Source: Penium margaritaceum (lineage: Eukaryota > Streptophyta > Zygnematophyceae > Desmidiales > Peniaceae). Taken from it: a DNA stretch of 64,000 nucleotides. A program made the position numbers and the translations under genes. The notes under the pieces are model-generated. The model was not told the DNA's origin. It did no database searches and worked only from the letters and a program-made list of their open reading frames with translations. The stretch covers positions 17,551 to 81,550 of the forward strand of contig SZWC01008627.1 of the NCBI GenBank assembly GCA_023375785.1, given 5' to 3'. Shown here in pieces: positions 43,591-56,300 of the stretch (position 1 is the first letter of the stretch; each line of letters opens with the position of its first letter).

Positions 43591-44168
43591 AGTATGTTGT
43601 GTGCCAAAGTACTTGATTTCCTTCATGTAGGGTGCACAGCTTTCCGCCACTACAACACTGGCAAGGGTGGAGTCCACCCATGTCCATTATTGAAAAAATT
43701 GCGTGTATGTTATGTCCAATATGTATACAATTCACTAAAATGTACAACTGGGATTTTCTGATCTTACATTTGTGGCCCGGTGCCAACCTTACGATTTTTA
43801 CGCCAATCCAGTAAGGAATTTTGGCCATCTTCTCCGACCTCCGATATTCCACGTCTGAAGGTTCCTAAATNCTAAAATTCTACAAAAACTGTACCTCTCT
43901 ATTCTCAAAACCCTTCATCTTCTCAGTGGAGTTTCTCAAAGTGACCACTCACAACGTGGCGTTGCATTTGTCACTCAGCTAGTGTGTCTGATACCCAACA
44001 CATGCCGCATTTTTGCTCTTTCAGTTGTATACATGTGCTTGACATGTTCAACGATTGTCATCAAAGTACACTTACTGCTCAATACAAACTATCCAATTGT
44101 CTTACATCCTAAAATTTTCTTCTACTCTGCACCTCATCCCCGTGAACCACTTACGTTGCGCTCAGTGC
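43590..44168 (+). repeat. Gypsy-2 copy 1, LTR (3' portion)
   Basis: It aligns by eye with 58,795-59,668: shared blocks ACCTCCGA, GACCACTCACAACG and CAAGTACACTT. The start is uncertain. A single N at 43,871 is not followed by a repeat of the preceding sequence. A minus-strand open frame of 139 codons (43,433-43,852) crosses this LTR and has no recognisable family. Confidence 0.55.
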
Positions 44169-44174
44169 ACGGCT

Positions 44175-44187
44175 TGGTATCAGAGCC
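44175..44187 (+). promoter_or_regulatory. Primer binding site, initiator tRNA-Met 3' end
   Basis: TGGTATCAGAGCC, just after the LTR. It matches the complement of the plant initiator tRNA-Met 3' end. Confidence 0.92.
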
Positions 44188-44387
44188 TGGCAGCACTGAA
44201 GGGATAGCCAACGCATGAACAACAAGGTGAGAACCTCAAACAGGTCCTTAGTGTATCTCCAGCATTCAGAAGTTCGCAGACCTTGCAGAAACAATGGTAA
44301 AAAGATCAAGTGGACCCAAAGACGAGCAGCAATAACTGGCAAAGACACCAGCAGCACATATTCAACGACACTCTTCAGGTTAACTAG

Positions 44388-47300
44388 ATGGCAGCAACAA
44401 ATTTTGTAGAAAATGGCACAACCCTGTCAAACCCCTTGGGCTCGGTGAAACCTTTGTCTCCGCCGTTTCCTGATGTGGCGAAATCTCGCATGATTGGATG
44501 TAACGGAAAACAAGCTTGCATAAATGAATACATATATGACAACCTGTTGGGTTTCAAGAGCCTCAACGCGCATCCACTCCAGCTTCTAGATGTGGTGATG
44601 GATAAGCTTCAGAATACACACATGCAAAAAGAAGTAAGCACCAAGAGAAATCTCCAACTCTCAAGTGAGCCCCAAACCCAACCAGGACTTCTTGAATCAT
44701 TCAATCCTGTGAAGTCCAACCATCGACCAAGGGTCGATGGTTTAGATGTGGCTGATGATTTCAAAAGTGTACTTCACCACTGCTGGGGTCAACACCGGAA
44801 AGAAGGAAAACTGACCTCACGATGTTGCTTTCATGTGGCATGGCTTTCAGTTGGTCATCTGATCTAAAGACCATCACAGTCAGTGACCTTGCCCCCAACA
44901 AAAATAACTTTTTACTACAACAACAGCCTCAAGAGCAACACCAGGCAAGAGATTACCATATCTTGCATCCAAGGCAACCTTCCGGGATTCATTGCAACAG
45001 CCGCTTGCATCGCCATTACTGACTACAATGCTTGGATGCAGTAATCTAATGGCTGGCAGCCCCAAGGCCACAATCAATATGGTGAATGATGGAAGTCTCT
45101 GTCAATAGAAACCTCATCTTTGATGGAGATTGAGGCCATCAATCAGCGCAATGAATGGTTGTGATGCAATTTCAGGAGTTTGGGGCATATCTTGATTTTA
45201 TTTCAAAAACGGCAGCAGCAGGCCAAAAAGGGGGAAATAATTGTAGAAAAAAGAGGGTCTGGGAAATGGCAATGGGCAGGACTAAACCACCAGACTCCTG
45301 TCCGGTCAGAAAAGTTTACACCGACCGATCGCACATGTGAGCGGCTCACATTGCGGCATCCAAGGGTTTCTAAAATCAAAAAGTTCAAAGAGGTGTACAA
45401 GGAAGATCAGCCAGTCATACTACTACGAGTACAATCAAGGGTTGTAACATACAGTGGCCTCTGATTGAGTGATCTACAACACAACAGCGGTAACAGGAAT
45501 CAGTGGAAGAAGGAGAGCAAGTTGGAGCAATCCAAAAATTGCTACCAATATCACTAGATGTGGCCAAAATACATGTACAGTGCAGAGCACAAGTGTGGCT
45601 TTTCCATGGGGAGACAGGGGAAACTGAATGAAAAAAAGAAAAAATTATAGCCACATTGGCCTTGACATCTGTTTAGCTGTTTTGAAGGAGCTTTCATCCC
45701 CTATTGAGGAGATTGAAGGGATTCTTTCTGAAAAAAAAATTATGAGATTTATCTCCACACTATAGCAACTATCACCAGATAGACTTGTAGATGGGCAATA
45801 GAACAACGGTCGAGGGGCCATGAGCTGACCAAACTTAAAAAGCAGTAGGACGAGATGCTTGGTTGAGGGTTCATCAGGCCATGCATGTCACCCTATGTGA
45901 CACCTATCATTTTTATTAGAAATAAAGCAGCGAGACTATGATGTGTGTGGATTACCGGACTTTGAACTTCATTACCGTCAAGGACCGCTATCCCCTTTTG
46001 CGAGCAGAGGAACTCTTTGACGAACTCCGTGGGGCAAGAGTTCTCACCAAAATTTGCCAGTGCAACAGCTACCATCAGATCTGTATATCTGATTAGGACA
46101 TCAAGAAGATGGCATCCCAGAGCAGATATGGGCACGCCCAGTTCACGGTCATGCCGTTTGGACTCAAAAGTTCCCCTGCAACATTTGTGGTGGCAATGCA
46201 CGATACATTACAGCTGTACCTTGAAAACTTAGTTGTCATGTATCTTGACAAAATCCAGGTGTACAACTGTACACCAGAGAAGCACATGGGCATCTCTAAT
46301 ACATTCTCAAGATTTTACAAGTAGATTCTCTGAAAACTCTTAAAGTGTGACGTTGCTCAACGTTTGATCAATTTTTTTGTCACATCATTGGCGGCATACG
46401 GATCAAAATGGATGTAGTGAAAGTGGAGGCGGCCACTAATTGGCCAACGTCAACGAACGTTGTTGACACAGATTTGGTTTTAGAAGTTTTCAACTACTAC
46501 TGTCGATTCATTAAGGACTATGCCTGAGATCCAGTGCCTCTCTCCAATCTCACTCATAAGACTTCCGAGTGGATTTGGGAAGACAGCAGGAAACAAGCCT
46601 ATAACTCTTTGAGAAACCCTCTGATCCCAGATCCATTCCTATGATTGGCAAACCTAGTAATGGACTACGTTGTGGCTACAGATGCGTCCGACTGAGGAAT
46701 CGGAGCGATTTTCCTCCAATTCAACATGAATGGAGAACAAACGGTTGTGTATAGTGTTGCAAGAACTATGTAAGCCACAGCTTAACTATGCAGTGCACAA
46801 GAAGCAAATTATTGCAGCTGTGTACGCACTCAATACATGGTGGTCTTACTGAGAATGCTGACAATGCATCATCTGCAGCGACCACCACGTGTTCAAACAT
46901 CTCAAAAACCAGCCAAATGTGAGTCATTGAAAAATGCAATGGATGGGGTTATCTGAGTCTAACTTTCATTACGACATCAAATACCAACCGGGATAAGCAA
47001 ATCCATCTCATGCTCTGAGTTGTTGACCATTGTTGATGGTAATGATGAACACATTGCTCATTAAATGAGACCTCACAAGGCTGTTCGTTAAGTACTACGA
47101 GGATTTTGGCAGGTACAAAAAGAACAAGCTTGGTTTAATGACCCCTAGACGCAACTGCAATTCACTCGCATAATTGTTGTAACCACCAAACAAGGAGTTG
47201 CAACAGATTTTACCTGAGGAATGCTATGACACCACTCCAGATGGACACTTTGGCAAGGACAAGACACTCAAGAAGCTTGCAAAATAGTACTAGGGGGACC

Positions 47301-47554
47301 AAATGAAAACAGACGTGGCAGCATTATTCGAATTCCACGACACGTCTCAGCAGCAAAATCTTGTCGCACGGGGACACTAGGACAACTGAGACCACTCCCT
47401 GTTTTGACATAGTTTTGGGTCAACATCAGCATGGAATCTATGATGGGACTATCTGTCACTCTAGAGGGATATGATGCCATACTCGTGGCAGTGGAAAGAT
47501 TGCAAAGATGTCACATGATCACGACAGTGACCACCATCATCACATGTAACGTGG
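44388..47554 (+). pseudogene. Gypsy-2 copy 1 gag-pol remnant
   Basis: Gag frame 44,388-44,867 aligns with gag of copy 2 (both have a KRN-QLS-EP segment followed by the same pattern). RT pieces occur near 45,940-45,990 and 46,109-46,324, the latter with SRYGHAQFTVMPFGLKSSPA, a hallmark gypsy RT stretch. An RNase H-like segment with VATDASD is near 46,675. The integrase zinc-finger region starts near 47,215. Fossil. Confidence 0.75.
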
Positions 47555-47742
47555 TGTGTCTCTAGCTCCTGCATGGCAGTCATCAACAGAGTTCATAGAA
47601 TGGTGTCCAGGGCTTGCACGAGGGGTTTTCCTTTCACATCATTGTGGAGACAATATTCATCAATGACCCATGGAAAGATACTTAAGTGTTTTGAGTCTAT
47701 GGAGGCCCATACCTATCTTTACATTGCCCCCTTGTTTTGGGT

Positions 47743-47801
47743 CCCAAGCAAAGGGGGTTATAACTCCCTTTGCTTGGGGTTATCACCCCAAGCAAAGGGG
47801 G
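47743..47801. repeat. Triple alternating palindromic unit
   Basis: CCCAAGCAAAGGG (47,743-47,755), its inverse CCCTTTGCTTGGGG (47,766-47,779), and CCCCAAGCAAAGGG (47,786-47,799) again. The second and third form a perfect 14-bp stem with a 6-nt loop; the first and second form a 13-bp stem. The two alternative hairpins exclude each other. Confidence 0.92.
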
Positions 47802-48244
47802 TTTTTCAAGAACCTGCATAAATGAAACTCAGAGTGTTTACTGAATAGCCTTGGTTTCCACTTTTGAAATGACAGTTCAAATGCTTTGATTGCGAGGCAC
47901 GTCCAGTAACTCTGTGCGAGCACATTGCTTTAATCGTGTACCTCAATCTCTCGCTTGTTCTCTCTATGAGGTAACGAGGAGAGGCAGAACACAATTGCTT
48001 GAGATCACAGGCCTTGGCCTTTGAAGCCCTGCAGCATCCTTGCCATTCATCAAGGGACTAGCTCAATTGGCGGCCAGAAAGTGGCCGGTCAACAGCCTGC
48101 AGATCACATAATTGGCTGCCCAACGTCTAGCCAACCCGTCGCCAACTGGCCGGTGGCCAGCAAATGGCTGGCCACTGGCCAGCCTTCACCATGGCAAGAG
48201 GTGGTGTTCAACCACCCCTTGCTTCCGCAAGGAAGGAGGGTCAA

Positions 48245-48248
<4 letters not shown>

Positions 48249-48281
<33 letters not shown>

Positions 48282-48406
48282 NNNNNNNNNNNNNNNNNNN
48301 NNNNNNNNNNNNNNNNNNNNNNNNNNNNNNNNNNNNNNNNNNNNNNNNNNNNNNNNNNNNNNNNNNNNNNNNNNNNNNNNNNACCCCCCCCCCCCCCCCC
48401 CCCCCC
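48249..48406. other. Assembly gap (101 N) flanked by poly-C
   Basis: C-run 48,249-48,281, N 48,282-48,382, a single A, then C-run 48,384-48,406. It lies within the chromovirus LTR. Frames across it are homopolymer artefacts. Confidence 0.95.
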
Positions 48407-48704
48407 GCTTCATTTCTCCCTACTCATTATGAAACATCCATATTCATGACCAACAAGTGAGAGTGCTAGATAGTGAGCCATCAACATTGTGAAAGAAGTT
48501 TTTTGATTTGAATCGCCAGCTAGACATAAAAATGTACACGACACTTTGACTTGAGCTGCAGCTTGTTGGTCAGTACGGCTAGTGGCCTCTCCCCTTCAGG
48601 CTAGAGCATCTGTGCGACAACCAAGTTGGGTGTCCCCGATCTCCTAGAGTTGTCCATGAATGCCACCATGTGGGAATGGTGTTCACCTTTTCTGCGTTCA
48701 GGTG

Positions 48705-51300
48705 TTACCCCTTGCCACGCATATATCTATGCAAGCTTCTAAATTTCTCTAGTACTCGTTGACCACCCTTGTAGGCAAGTGAGATTTGGGCTCTGATGAG
48801 TAATGCCTGGTCCATAACTAGCCCAAAGAATGAGGTATTCCCAAACAACCAAAGACCAGGGTGTATGCTCTCGGTGTTTGAGTTCGCAAAGGACCTTACA
48901 TTGGCTTTGGGTAGCAAGGACTGTGGTTGTGGCTGAACGGTTCCTTCTGCCATGTATGGAGCCATCACGCTCACATGAAAATGCCATACATCTTTATACT
49001 CATCAAAAGAAACGACCGGTTTGTCACTTGCCCAATGTGTGCAACAATGGGAAATGATCCAGTCCACTCTAGGAGAAGTTCTTGTACCACTGGTGACTTC
49101 AGCCAAAGGTTCTCAAGTCTAAGCACTAAGAACCATGGGCAGGCCATGGGCTTGTTGCCGAATTAAGACCTCACGGTGTCAAAATATGCCTTTTTTTATG
49201 ACTAATCCGCTTGAAGGTGACCCCTTGCCTCCTATAAGAAAGATTCTATGCACTCAAAAGAGGCTTGAGTAGATGGAACGTGTTCCTTGTACTTCCACTC
49301 TTCACTAATGAGGAGGATATCACTGGATTTCAACCACTGTTCAACACGATCAGTGTCATTAGAGTGGACTTCTTCACCAAATTGTTCATAGCAAACTCTA
49401 CATGTGCTAGGAAAATGTCTTAGTCATCTATGACAAGGTCCATCTACCTTCTCTAGAGTGCAGTTCATTTGCTCTATTTGCCTTCAATATAAGGAAGAAT
49501 TGTTGTTACCCGTGCACATTTTTCCATAACTTAGTAGGACATTTTCTATCTTGATCGAAGACAATGCGCAGAGCCAAGTTGTGGTACTTCACCACACCCT
49601 TGAAGAAGATTTTCCTCTGCATTCATATCAGTTTTTTTTAGAGTGTAATGTGTCCTCTTCGTGAGAAAATCTGAAATCACTAGTGTTGTATCGTGGCTGT
49701 GAGTTGTGTAGAGAAGACAAGGAATTAAGTCCATGTTGAAGCACTTCCATGGAGTCCCTACGATGGGAAGTTGTTGAAGGAGTCCAATGCGTTTTTTTTT
49801 TTCAAGCCTTATTCTCAAGACATGGGTCTAATTTCATGCAGCAATTGACACTTCATCCTAGCCTTCAATAGTGGTCCAAGAGTGCTTGTCTTGTTCTTTG
49901 ATGTCCTACATGACCTGCCACTGGTGGGTCCTAGAACTGGGACAAAGACTTGTTCTATGTGTCACTACATTCCCGCGGCCTCCACCAATCAGCACTTTTC
50001 TAGATCCTGAAATTCTTGAAACCAAGAACTAACACAGTCTCCCATCCGGATCTTGTTTACAAAAATGCTGTAGTGGATAGCCTATCAAGGTGGTTGCCGG
50101 AGAGGTGCAGGGGGGTCTCAAGTTTCACCATTGCTGTCACAATGGCCATAAAACACCCACTTCTCTCAGTGGTGGTCCACTGGCTGTCGGCTTCATCTAT
50201 TAGCTACATAGATGCATCTTTGCCGATATTCCCTCATGAATGAGAGTCAACTCTGGTATGTTCGCCAATGCACGCGTCTTCTTGACAGGTTTTGTGGCTC
50301 CTGGGAAAACACCAAGTGGTTGTGGTCGGTCATGACCGTCACACCCCCCTCAGGACCCTTGAGTGCCAATGTCACATCTTGAAGGTATGTGACACAGTGG
50401 GGAGCTCTTTATCACGAGTCGTGTATCGCATCTTGGTGGGGATGAGCTGCTGGATCTCATACAGAACTGGGCAACTATTTTACATGAAGACCGCTCCAAG
50501 TCCTATGGCCAATGCATCGTGTTGCACCTCCCAGGGTTGCAATGGATTAAAAAAAGTGAAGACTGGTAGTGTGGATATTTGTTTACTGAATTTTAGAAAA
50601 CTGGCCTCGTAGTTAGCTTTCTATTCCCAATGCCAGTTTTGTTTTTGTGAGCCTGCTTAGCCGAGGTCCAAACGTTGAATACACTTGAAAACTACCATCA
50701 GAAAACAGTTTGGAATGCCAAGGAAAGACCTAAACATTACATTTTTCTTGGGTCTGGCCAGTCCACCACAGTTTTGACCCTTGGTGAATTGACAAGTATA
50801 CCTTTCTTGTCGTCTATATGCTCTAGGTATTTGATGTCATCTTGTGCAAAGTTGCATTTTCTCACCTTTGTTCGAAGAGGATTGTGAGGCCTTCAAAACA
50901 ATTCTCTCTATGCTCTTCCATTGATTTTGAGAAAAAATGATTTCATCAAATTAAACCAAGAAAAACTCACCCAGATGCTTGGTGGACGTGCGGCTTATTT
51001 CTCCTTGGAAGGTTGTCAGGGTATGCGTTAGCCCGAAGCACAGAATCTAGAATACATAAAGTCCCATGTACATATGAAATGTTATTTTGGGCACAACATC
51101 TTTTGAGATGCAGATTTGATGATACCTTTGATAAAAATCAATGGAATTAAATAATCTTCTCCCTTGGAGCTGGTCAAATAAGTCCTTTATATATGGCAAA
51201 GGTAATCAATTCTTCATTGTTAGCTTGTTCACCACCTGATAGTCCACGTGTATTCATAAAGCAAAGTCAAATGTTGTTACAGGAGGCGAAGGGTGACCTT
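48705..51300 (-). pseudogene. Chromovirus copy 2: chromodomain, integrase, RNase H, RT remnants
   Basis: Integrase is clearest at 49,546-49,818 (minus): RIGLLQQLPIVGTPWKCFNM followed by the DFLTKRTHY stretch. The chromodomain-linked C-terminal region is at 48,705-48,960, homologous to 3,690-4,001 and to 51,590-51,780 (inverted). The RNase H and RT zones are heavily decayed and placed mainly by alignment with copy 1. Fossil. Confidence 0.7.
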
Positions 51301-51389
51301 CAAGTTACCTGGCAATAAGAAAAGGCATATGTAGACAAAAGTCGGTATAAGGTCTCGTTTGACATCGGCATCAAATTGTTGTATAGCAC

Positions 51390-52798
51390 TAAGAATGTTT
51401 GTTAGAAGTTGCCAGGGGAATGAAAAATTCTACTAAACTGGATTGGGTCACTTCCCATCATTGTACACATTGGGTCAGTGGCATACTGATTCTTTCTTCC
51501 ACCAAAAACAAAGATTCATGACGTGTTTCATGTTTGTCAACTGGCTTCATTCACAGCAGAGGGAATCGTTCAGCCACCACCAGTAGTCCTTGTTATCGAC
51601 AGCCGATATGAGGTTCTTCACCTACTCTAGCACCAAGAGTGTGCAATCCAATCATGGGTTGGTAGGGAATACCTTGTTCATTGGGCCGGTTGTGGAGCTG
51701 AACATAACTCATGGGAGTCCAAATCCCTGTGGTCCACAGGGGTGGTCAACGAGAACTAGAGCAAGCATGCAGCCTGCACATGTCAATGTGTGGCACGATG
51801 CACAATCTGAACGCAGACAACGTGAAAAACATTCCCACAGGGCGGCATTCATGGACTGCAAACATAGGTGGTTGGGGACGCCCAACATGGTTGTCGCACG
51901 GACACTCCAACCTAAAGAAGGGAGGCCGCTAATTATGCTCACGGAAAAGTTGCATCTTTGGTCCAACTGCCATGCATGTCTTCATGTTTAGTTGTTTGTT
52001 GAAACTATTAATTTTCTTTCACAATGTTGATGACTCACTGTCTAGCGTTCGCACTTGTTCATGAGCGCGGACGGTTCATAATTTGTGTGGAGGAATGTAG
52101 TGGGAGGGCCGGTCCGGCCCTCCCACCTCGCAATAGCGAAGGGTGGTTGCGAGCCACCTCTCACCATTGCGAGGGCTGGCCAGAGGCCAGCCACCCCCTG
52201 GCCACCGGCCATCCCGGCGGCCGGCCGGTTGGGTGGCCAGCGGCCAGTCAAGCGACCGTTTGGCCACCTACCGGCAAGCCACCAGCCGCTGATCGAGCTG
52301 GTGGCTCGATCGGTGGCCAAGAGGCCGCAAGGCCTCTAGGGCCGAGGCCTGTGACATCAAGCCCTTATCCTCGCTCCCTCCTCTCCGCCTCCTCAAGTGA
52401 GCGAGACAAGGGATAGAGAGCAAGGAAGTGAGTCACAAGAGGAATACAAACACTGGCTTGAGATTGCTGGATATACCTTGTACGCAAGGATTTCACGCCG
52501 TCAGATCAGAAATGAAACTCAAGTTGTTTCTTTGGTGCAAACTTTGAGTTTTGTTCATGAAGAATTTGTGCAAACTCACAAGTTTGAAGGAACATCCCCC
52601 TCGTTTGGCACCCAGAATGAAGGGGCAAGGTAAAACAGAAATGGGACCCTGGAGACTTGAAGTATTCAAGTCTCCCTGCATGGGTCGTTGATTACGATTT
52701 TCCCCAAGTGTGACGCAGAGGGGTGAAACCCTCAAGCTAGCTCTAGACAAAACTCTGCAAACTTTATTGACGATTAAAGTGCAGGAGCTGGGGACACA
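51390..52798 (+). mobile_element. Inverted chromovirus tail plus LTR inside copy 2 (fossil)
   Basis: In the plus orientation, opposite to its surroundings. An integrase end/chromodomain region lies at about 51,440-51,970 (RIGSVAY-like and HDVFHVCQLA stretches), then a full LTR at 52,025-52,798. Its coding part is homologous, inverted, to 48,705-48,960. It could be a truncated insertion or a product of rearrangement between family members. Confidence 0.72.
52025..52798 (+). repeat. Chromovirus LTR, plus orientation (best-preserved copy)
   Basis: 774 bp, TGTTGATG...GGGACACA. It contains a 27-nt near-perfect palindrome (arms GTGGGAGGGCCGG 52,100-52,112 and CCGGCCCTCCCAC 52,114-52,126), the family hairpin (about 52,127-52,173) and the GGCCGG-rich block. 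Confidence 0.82.
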
Positions 52799-52889
52799 GT
52801 TCTTACACTTATGACGGTGATACATGAGTTTGAACACACGATTGTGTCCGGTTGTTTTCGTTTTGTGAAGCCCAGTGGAAGCTCAATGG

Positions 52890-55800
52890 CTAAAACTTGG
52901 GTACTTCAAAGAGTTTTTCCAACAGTTTTTTGATCTCTTGTTGTGTTTCCTCCTTTACTTTTTTCTCCATTCTTTGTAGCTGAGCCAGGAATTTTTGACA
53001 AGATTGTCGAATACATCTCTTGAACATCATTGCAAACAAGCTAGAATGCAATTCTAGTCTAGCTGGTGAAGATTTTGTACTCAAGGTAACACAATGTCAT
53101 CACTCTTAGAGGATCAGGCATTCTGATGTTAAGTACACTATAGCTTTGTTTTTGCAAAACCTGGGGTTGCCTACAACCACATCAAATAGGTCAAGAAGGT
53201 TGATTGCCTCCAAAGTAAGGCTCGGTGTGTAATCTTGACAAAAGATATCTGCTTTGAATGTATCAACCACAAAAACGGTACGGTTTTCATGAAAGACAAT
53301 TGCATCATCTGATGGTTTTGTACTTGAGGCCCATTTGTAAGGAAAGGCCAAGAAATCCAAAAGAGTCACCCCCTTCAGATCAGTCAGCACCTTTGCGGGA
53401 GCACCAGGTAGGCATCCTTTGAAATACATCATCACATTGTCTCCACTCCCCCATGTTTGTTGTAAACATAAAGGATGCTTTTGCGTGATGCCACAACCCA
53501 CTTGGAATGATGGCCCATCAAGAATTGACTCAAAGCATTTTTGCCAGATATCTGGTCACTTCTAACTTCCACAAAAAACTTTCTTCACACGTGCAAAAAA
53601 GGTCACGAGACTAAAATCCCCCTTCGTTGAAAGTGAACTTTCCAGGCTCCGCTACCACGGGGCCTCGGAGGTCCCCAAACCTTAATAAAAACCACAACCC
53701 CTGAATATTGCGAGGGGGGTTTCACAAAAGTTATCTTCTTTGACGATTTTGAGGGATTTTTGGGATATGAGGTGAAAACACCGAGGGTCAACGCCCAATA
53801 TGCACACAAAAAAATAATTTGGCTGGTAGATGGCATAGTGCTTTGGGTGAAGTAAGGGGACGTGCTATTTTTACCAAAACATGAGTTTGTTACAGCCGAC
53901 ACTGTTATTTCAATGATTCATCCACTCAAATGCACGCCTTGTGGCCACATGTGAATTCAGAATTCACCTTCCAATCATCAAGTATTGCTGAGTGAGAATC
54001 ATTGACTAAAGGTACTAGAAACATAATTGAGCTCATTTATTTGAGGGTGTTTACTTCAATCACTCGATCGCACAATTCCTGCACAGTGATCAGTGTTTCC
54101 ACTACTAAGGAATTTTGATCATGCAACTCATTTAGAGAGAGAAGGGCTATGTTGGTCAACAAGCACAAGGTGTATTTGAGTAAGGTAGGACAAAGAAATG
54201 GAGATGTTTGAGCACATTAAAAACTCAAATTGGTTTATTTCTTGAAAACAAGAACCCACAATAATGAACATGTTTTGCCATGGTTTTTCCTCACTAAATT
54301 CACTCAAGGGAAGGGCAAACCTACTCTACGGCATCATGTATTTCCATTGCCATGGCCCTGTTTGTGTCCTGGTGTTGTGTGATATTGACAAAGTGCTGTT
54401 GCTGGAGCCAATGCTATGGCCTCTTATCCACTACCAGCAACCTAAAGGTGTGATCCCTACATTGGCCAAGATTCATACACTTGTGACAGGGTACCTTGTG
54501 GAAAGACAGTAGTGTGAAGCGTAAGGAAAGTCTGCAGCTCATCCTTGTTGTGGTCGCGCTTGTGTTTGGTGGCCTTTTGCCTTCTGGTCTTCTTGACTGG
54601 AGGATTTGCGAGCTAATTGCCCTTGACCCTGCCCCACTACCCAGATTTCCCTTTAGCCCGTGCATCATCTACGTGCATATCTTGGCCTTCCTGTACTCCC
54701 TCATTTGGCCATACATCTTGGTCATTCTTTGGATTCACAAAAAAAATCACTCATTTAGTGACGCAACGCCCTCCAACTTGTACAAGCCTAGCCCATCACA
54801 CTTGTGGTACTTTTTTCCTTTTGGTTTCTCTCTTGCAAGACCATGACATAAGTACTCCAGCAACAAGCACACTGGGTAGTTGAAGTTCAGGGTTACATTA
54901 CCCTTGGTATCTTTTAACTCTCTCTACAAGTGCGGTGAACTTGCTCCAGTAGGCCTCAAGCTAGCTGCACAACTGCTTGAAGCCCTTGTTGGTATGGAAG
55001 GTGCGATATGCCACCTCACACTGGGTGCAATTTTTGCGTATGATATCCTAGAAATCCTTCGACGACATGGGCTGCCACTCTGGGTGTTGTTGTCGTACAC
55101 CCCAATCCTTGACCACGTACTTCAAGAGTTAACATTCAAGTCACAGCATGGCAAGGTCGCCCCTTTGGCCTGTGGAGACTTGAAGAAAAATAGAATGTGC
55201 TCCATGCAAATTGGCTAGCCAGTCACCTTCACCCCCTTTCAGAAGATCTCCACACTGTGGAGAAAGGACATGTTCATGACCAGCCCTAATGTCATTAAGG
55301 CAAGCAAGTCCTTGTAGCAATTGGTGGTGGCATCAACACCTGCGGCTTGATGCGACTATTACTCCACATGCTCCTGGGTCATGCTTTGCAATGCCTTGTC
55401 AAAGGTCGTCACACCAGCAGGTTGCCTCATGAGCGGCCAAATGCTACAATTGGCAATCACAGTCAAGGTCAATAATATTATACTTGAGGTGGGCCTACGA
55501 GATGGAAAACATAAACTTTAGCTTTGATGTTGAAAGAGCCTTGACAATAGCCTCAAGAGAATTTCACTATCTGTACTCCTTTGCCCACTTAAGGAGGATC
55601 TGTTTTGTGTATACGCCTCCGAGGAGACCCTCCCTTTACATGAATTTGTCTTGACAATGACACTTGAGGGGGCATAGATCTATTTCATCACAGCTGTGTC
55701 ATAAAGAGGGATGTCTACCCCTATCCTCTGGGTGGTGTCGCACCTCCACTATCAGTGCTGATCTTAAATTGTCCTACCGTCTCGACAGCTGCCTTGACAA

Positions 55801-56300
55801 GGTTTTGATGCGCAATATGAACTTCCTTCTTTGTAGCATCCTCCGGCTAGTGTTAAGAAGAAAATCCTGAGCGGCTTTGTTTTGCTGGCAGCCTTGTTTT
55901 GTTGGTAGCTTATTATGATTTGCCAATTGCCTTACCCTTCTCAAGATATCAGCATGAGTTTCATGCAAAATGATGGCAAGGATAGCGATCCTTATTGCCT
56001 TCATTGTTGTCTATGTCACGCTCTTCCTTGGGATCCATTTTTGGATGATCCTCCTTGAGCGTGTCCTTTGTTGTATGGGAGTATCCCACGTGTATTTCAA
56101 TGTGCTCATCGAGCATTTTTTTGCTTTGGCACACTTCTTGGTGATGGAATATTCATTATGAGTTTCTTTTGGTGGCATAGTTTTCACTATTTTTGCTACC
56201 GCGATTGTAACGATGACTCCCAAGATTTGGGGTACATTGAGGGCGTGTGGTTCATCCATTGCCACCTTGTCCTTGTGGGTCTTAGACAGTCTAGCACTTG
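52890..56300 (-). pseudogene. Chromovirus copy 2 protease region and gag remnant
   Basis: The minus-strand frame 53,106-53,501 corresponds to the protease region of copy 1 (7,350-6,600), with a conserved DVVVGNPRF-like tail. Gag zones at 54,260-56,300 include a segment matching 8,460-8,570 of copy 1 and a charged, Lys-rich segment near 56,011-56,304. The region 53,600-54,260 is not resolved. Fossil. Confidence 0.6.

Larger units (their letters stand above)
43590..47554 (+). mobile_element. Ty3/gypsy family 2, copy 1 (fossil)
   Basis: The LTR end piece (about 43,590-44,168) is followed by a primer site TGGTATCAGAGCC at 44,175. Gag is about 44,388-45,500, RT about 45,900-46,330, RNase H about 46,640-46,950 and the start of integrase about 47,220-47,554. 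Chromovirus copy 2 begins at 47,555, so the rest of integrase and the 3' LTR are not in place. The same family reappears at 58,595-64,000. Broken, with many breaks. Confidence 0.78.
47555..48486 (-). repeat. Chromovirus copy 2, 3' LTR with poly-C gap
   Basis: The span is 932 bp. Without 101 N and about 56 flanking C the length is 775 bp, matching the family LTR (774 and 770 bp elsewhere). The poly-C/N block is therefore extra sequence inside an otherwise full-length LTR. Confidence 0.8.

Noticed and set aside
43433-43852. A 139-codon minus-strand protein as a host gene
   Set aside because: It overlaps sequence alignable to the gypsy-2 LTR at 58,795-59,100. LTRs do not normally encode proteins and no motif was recognised.
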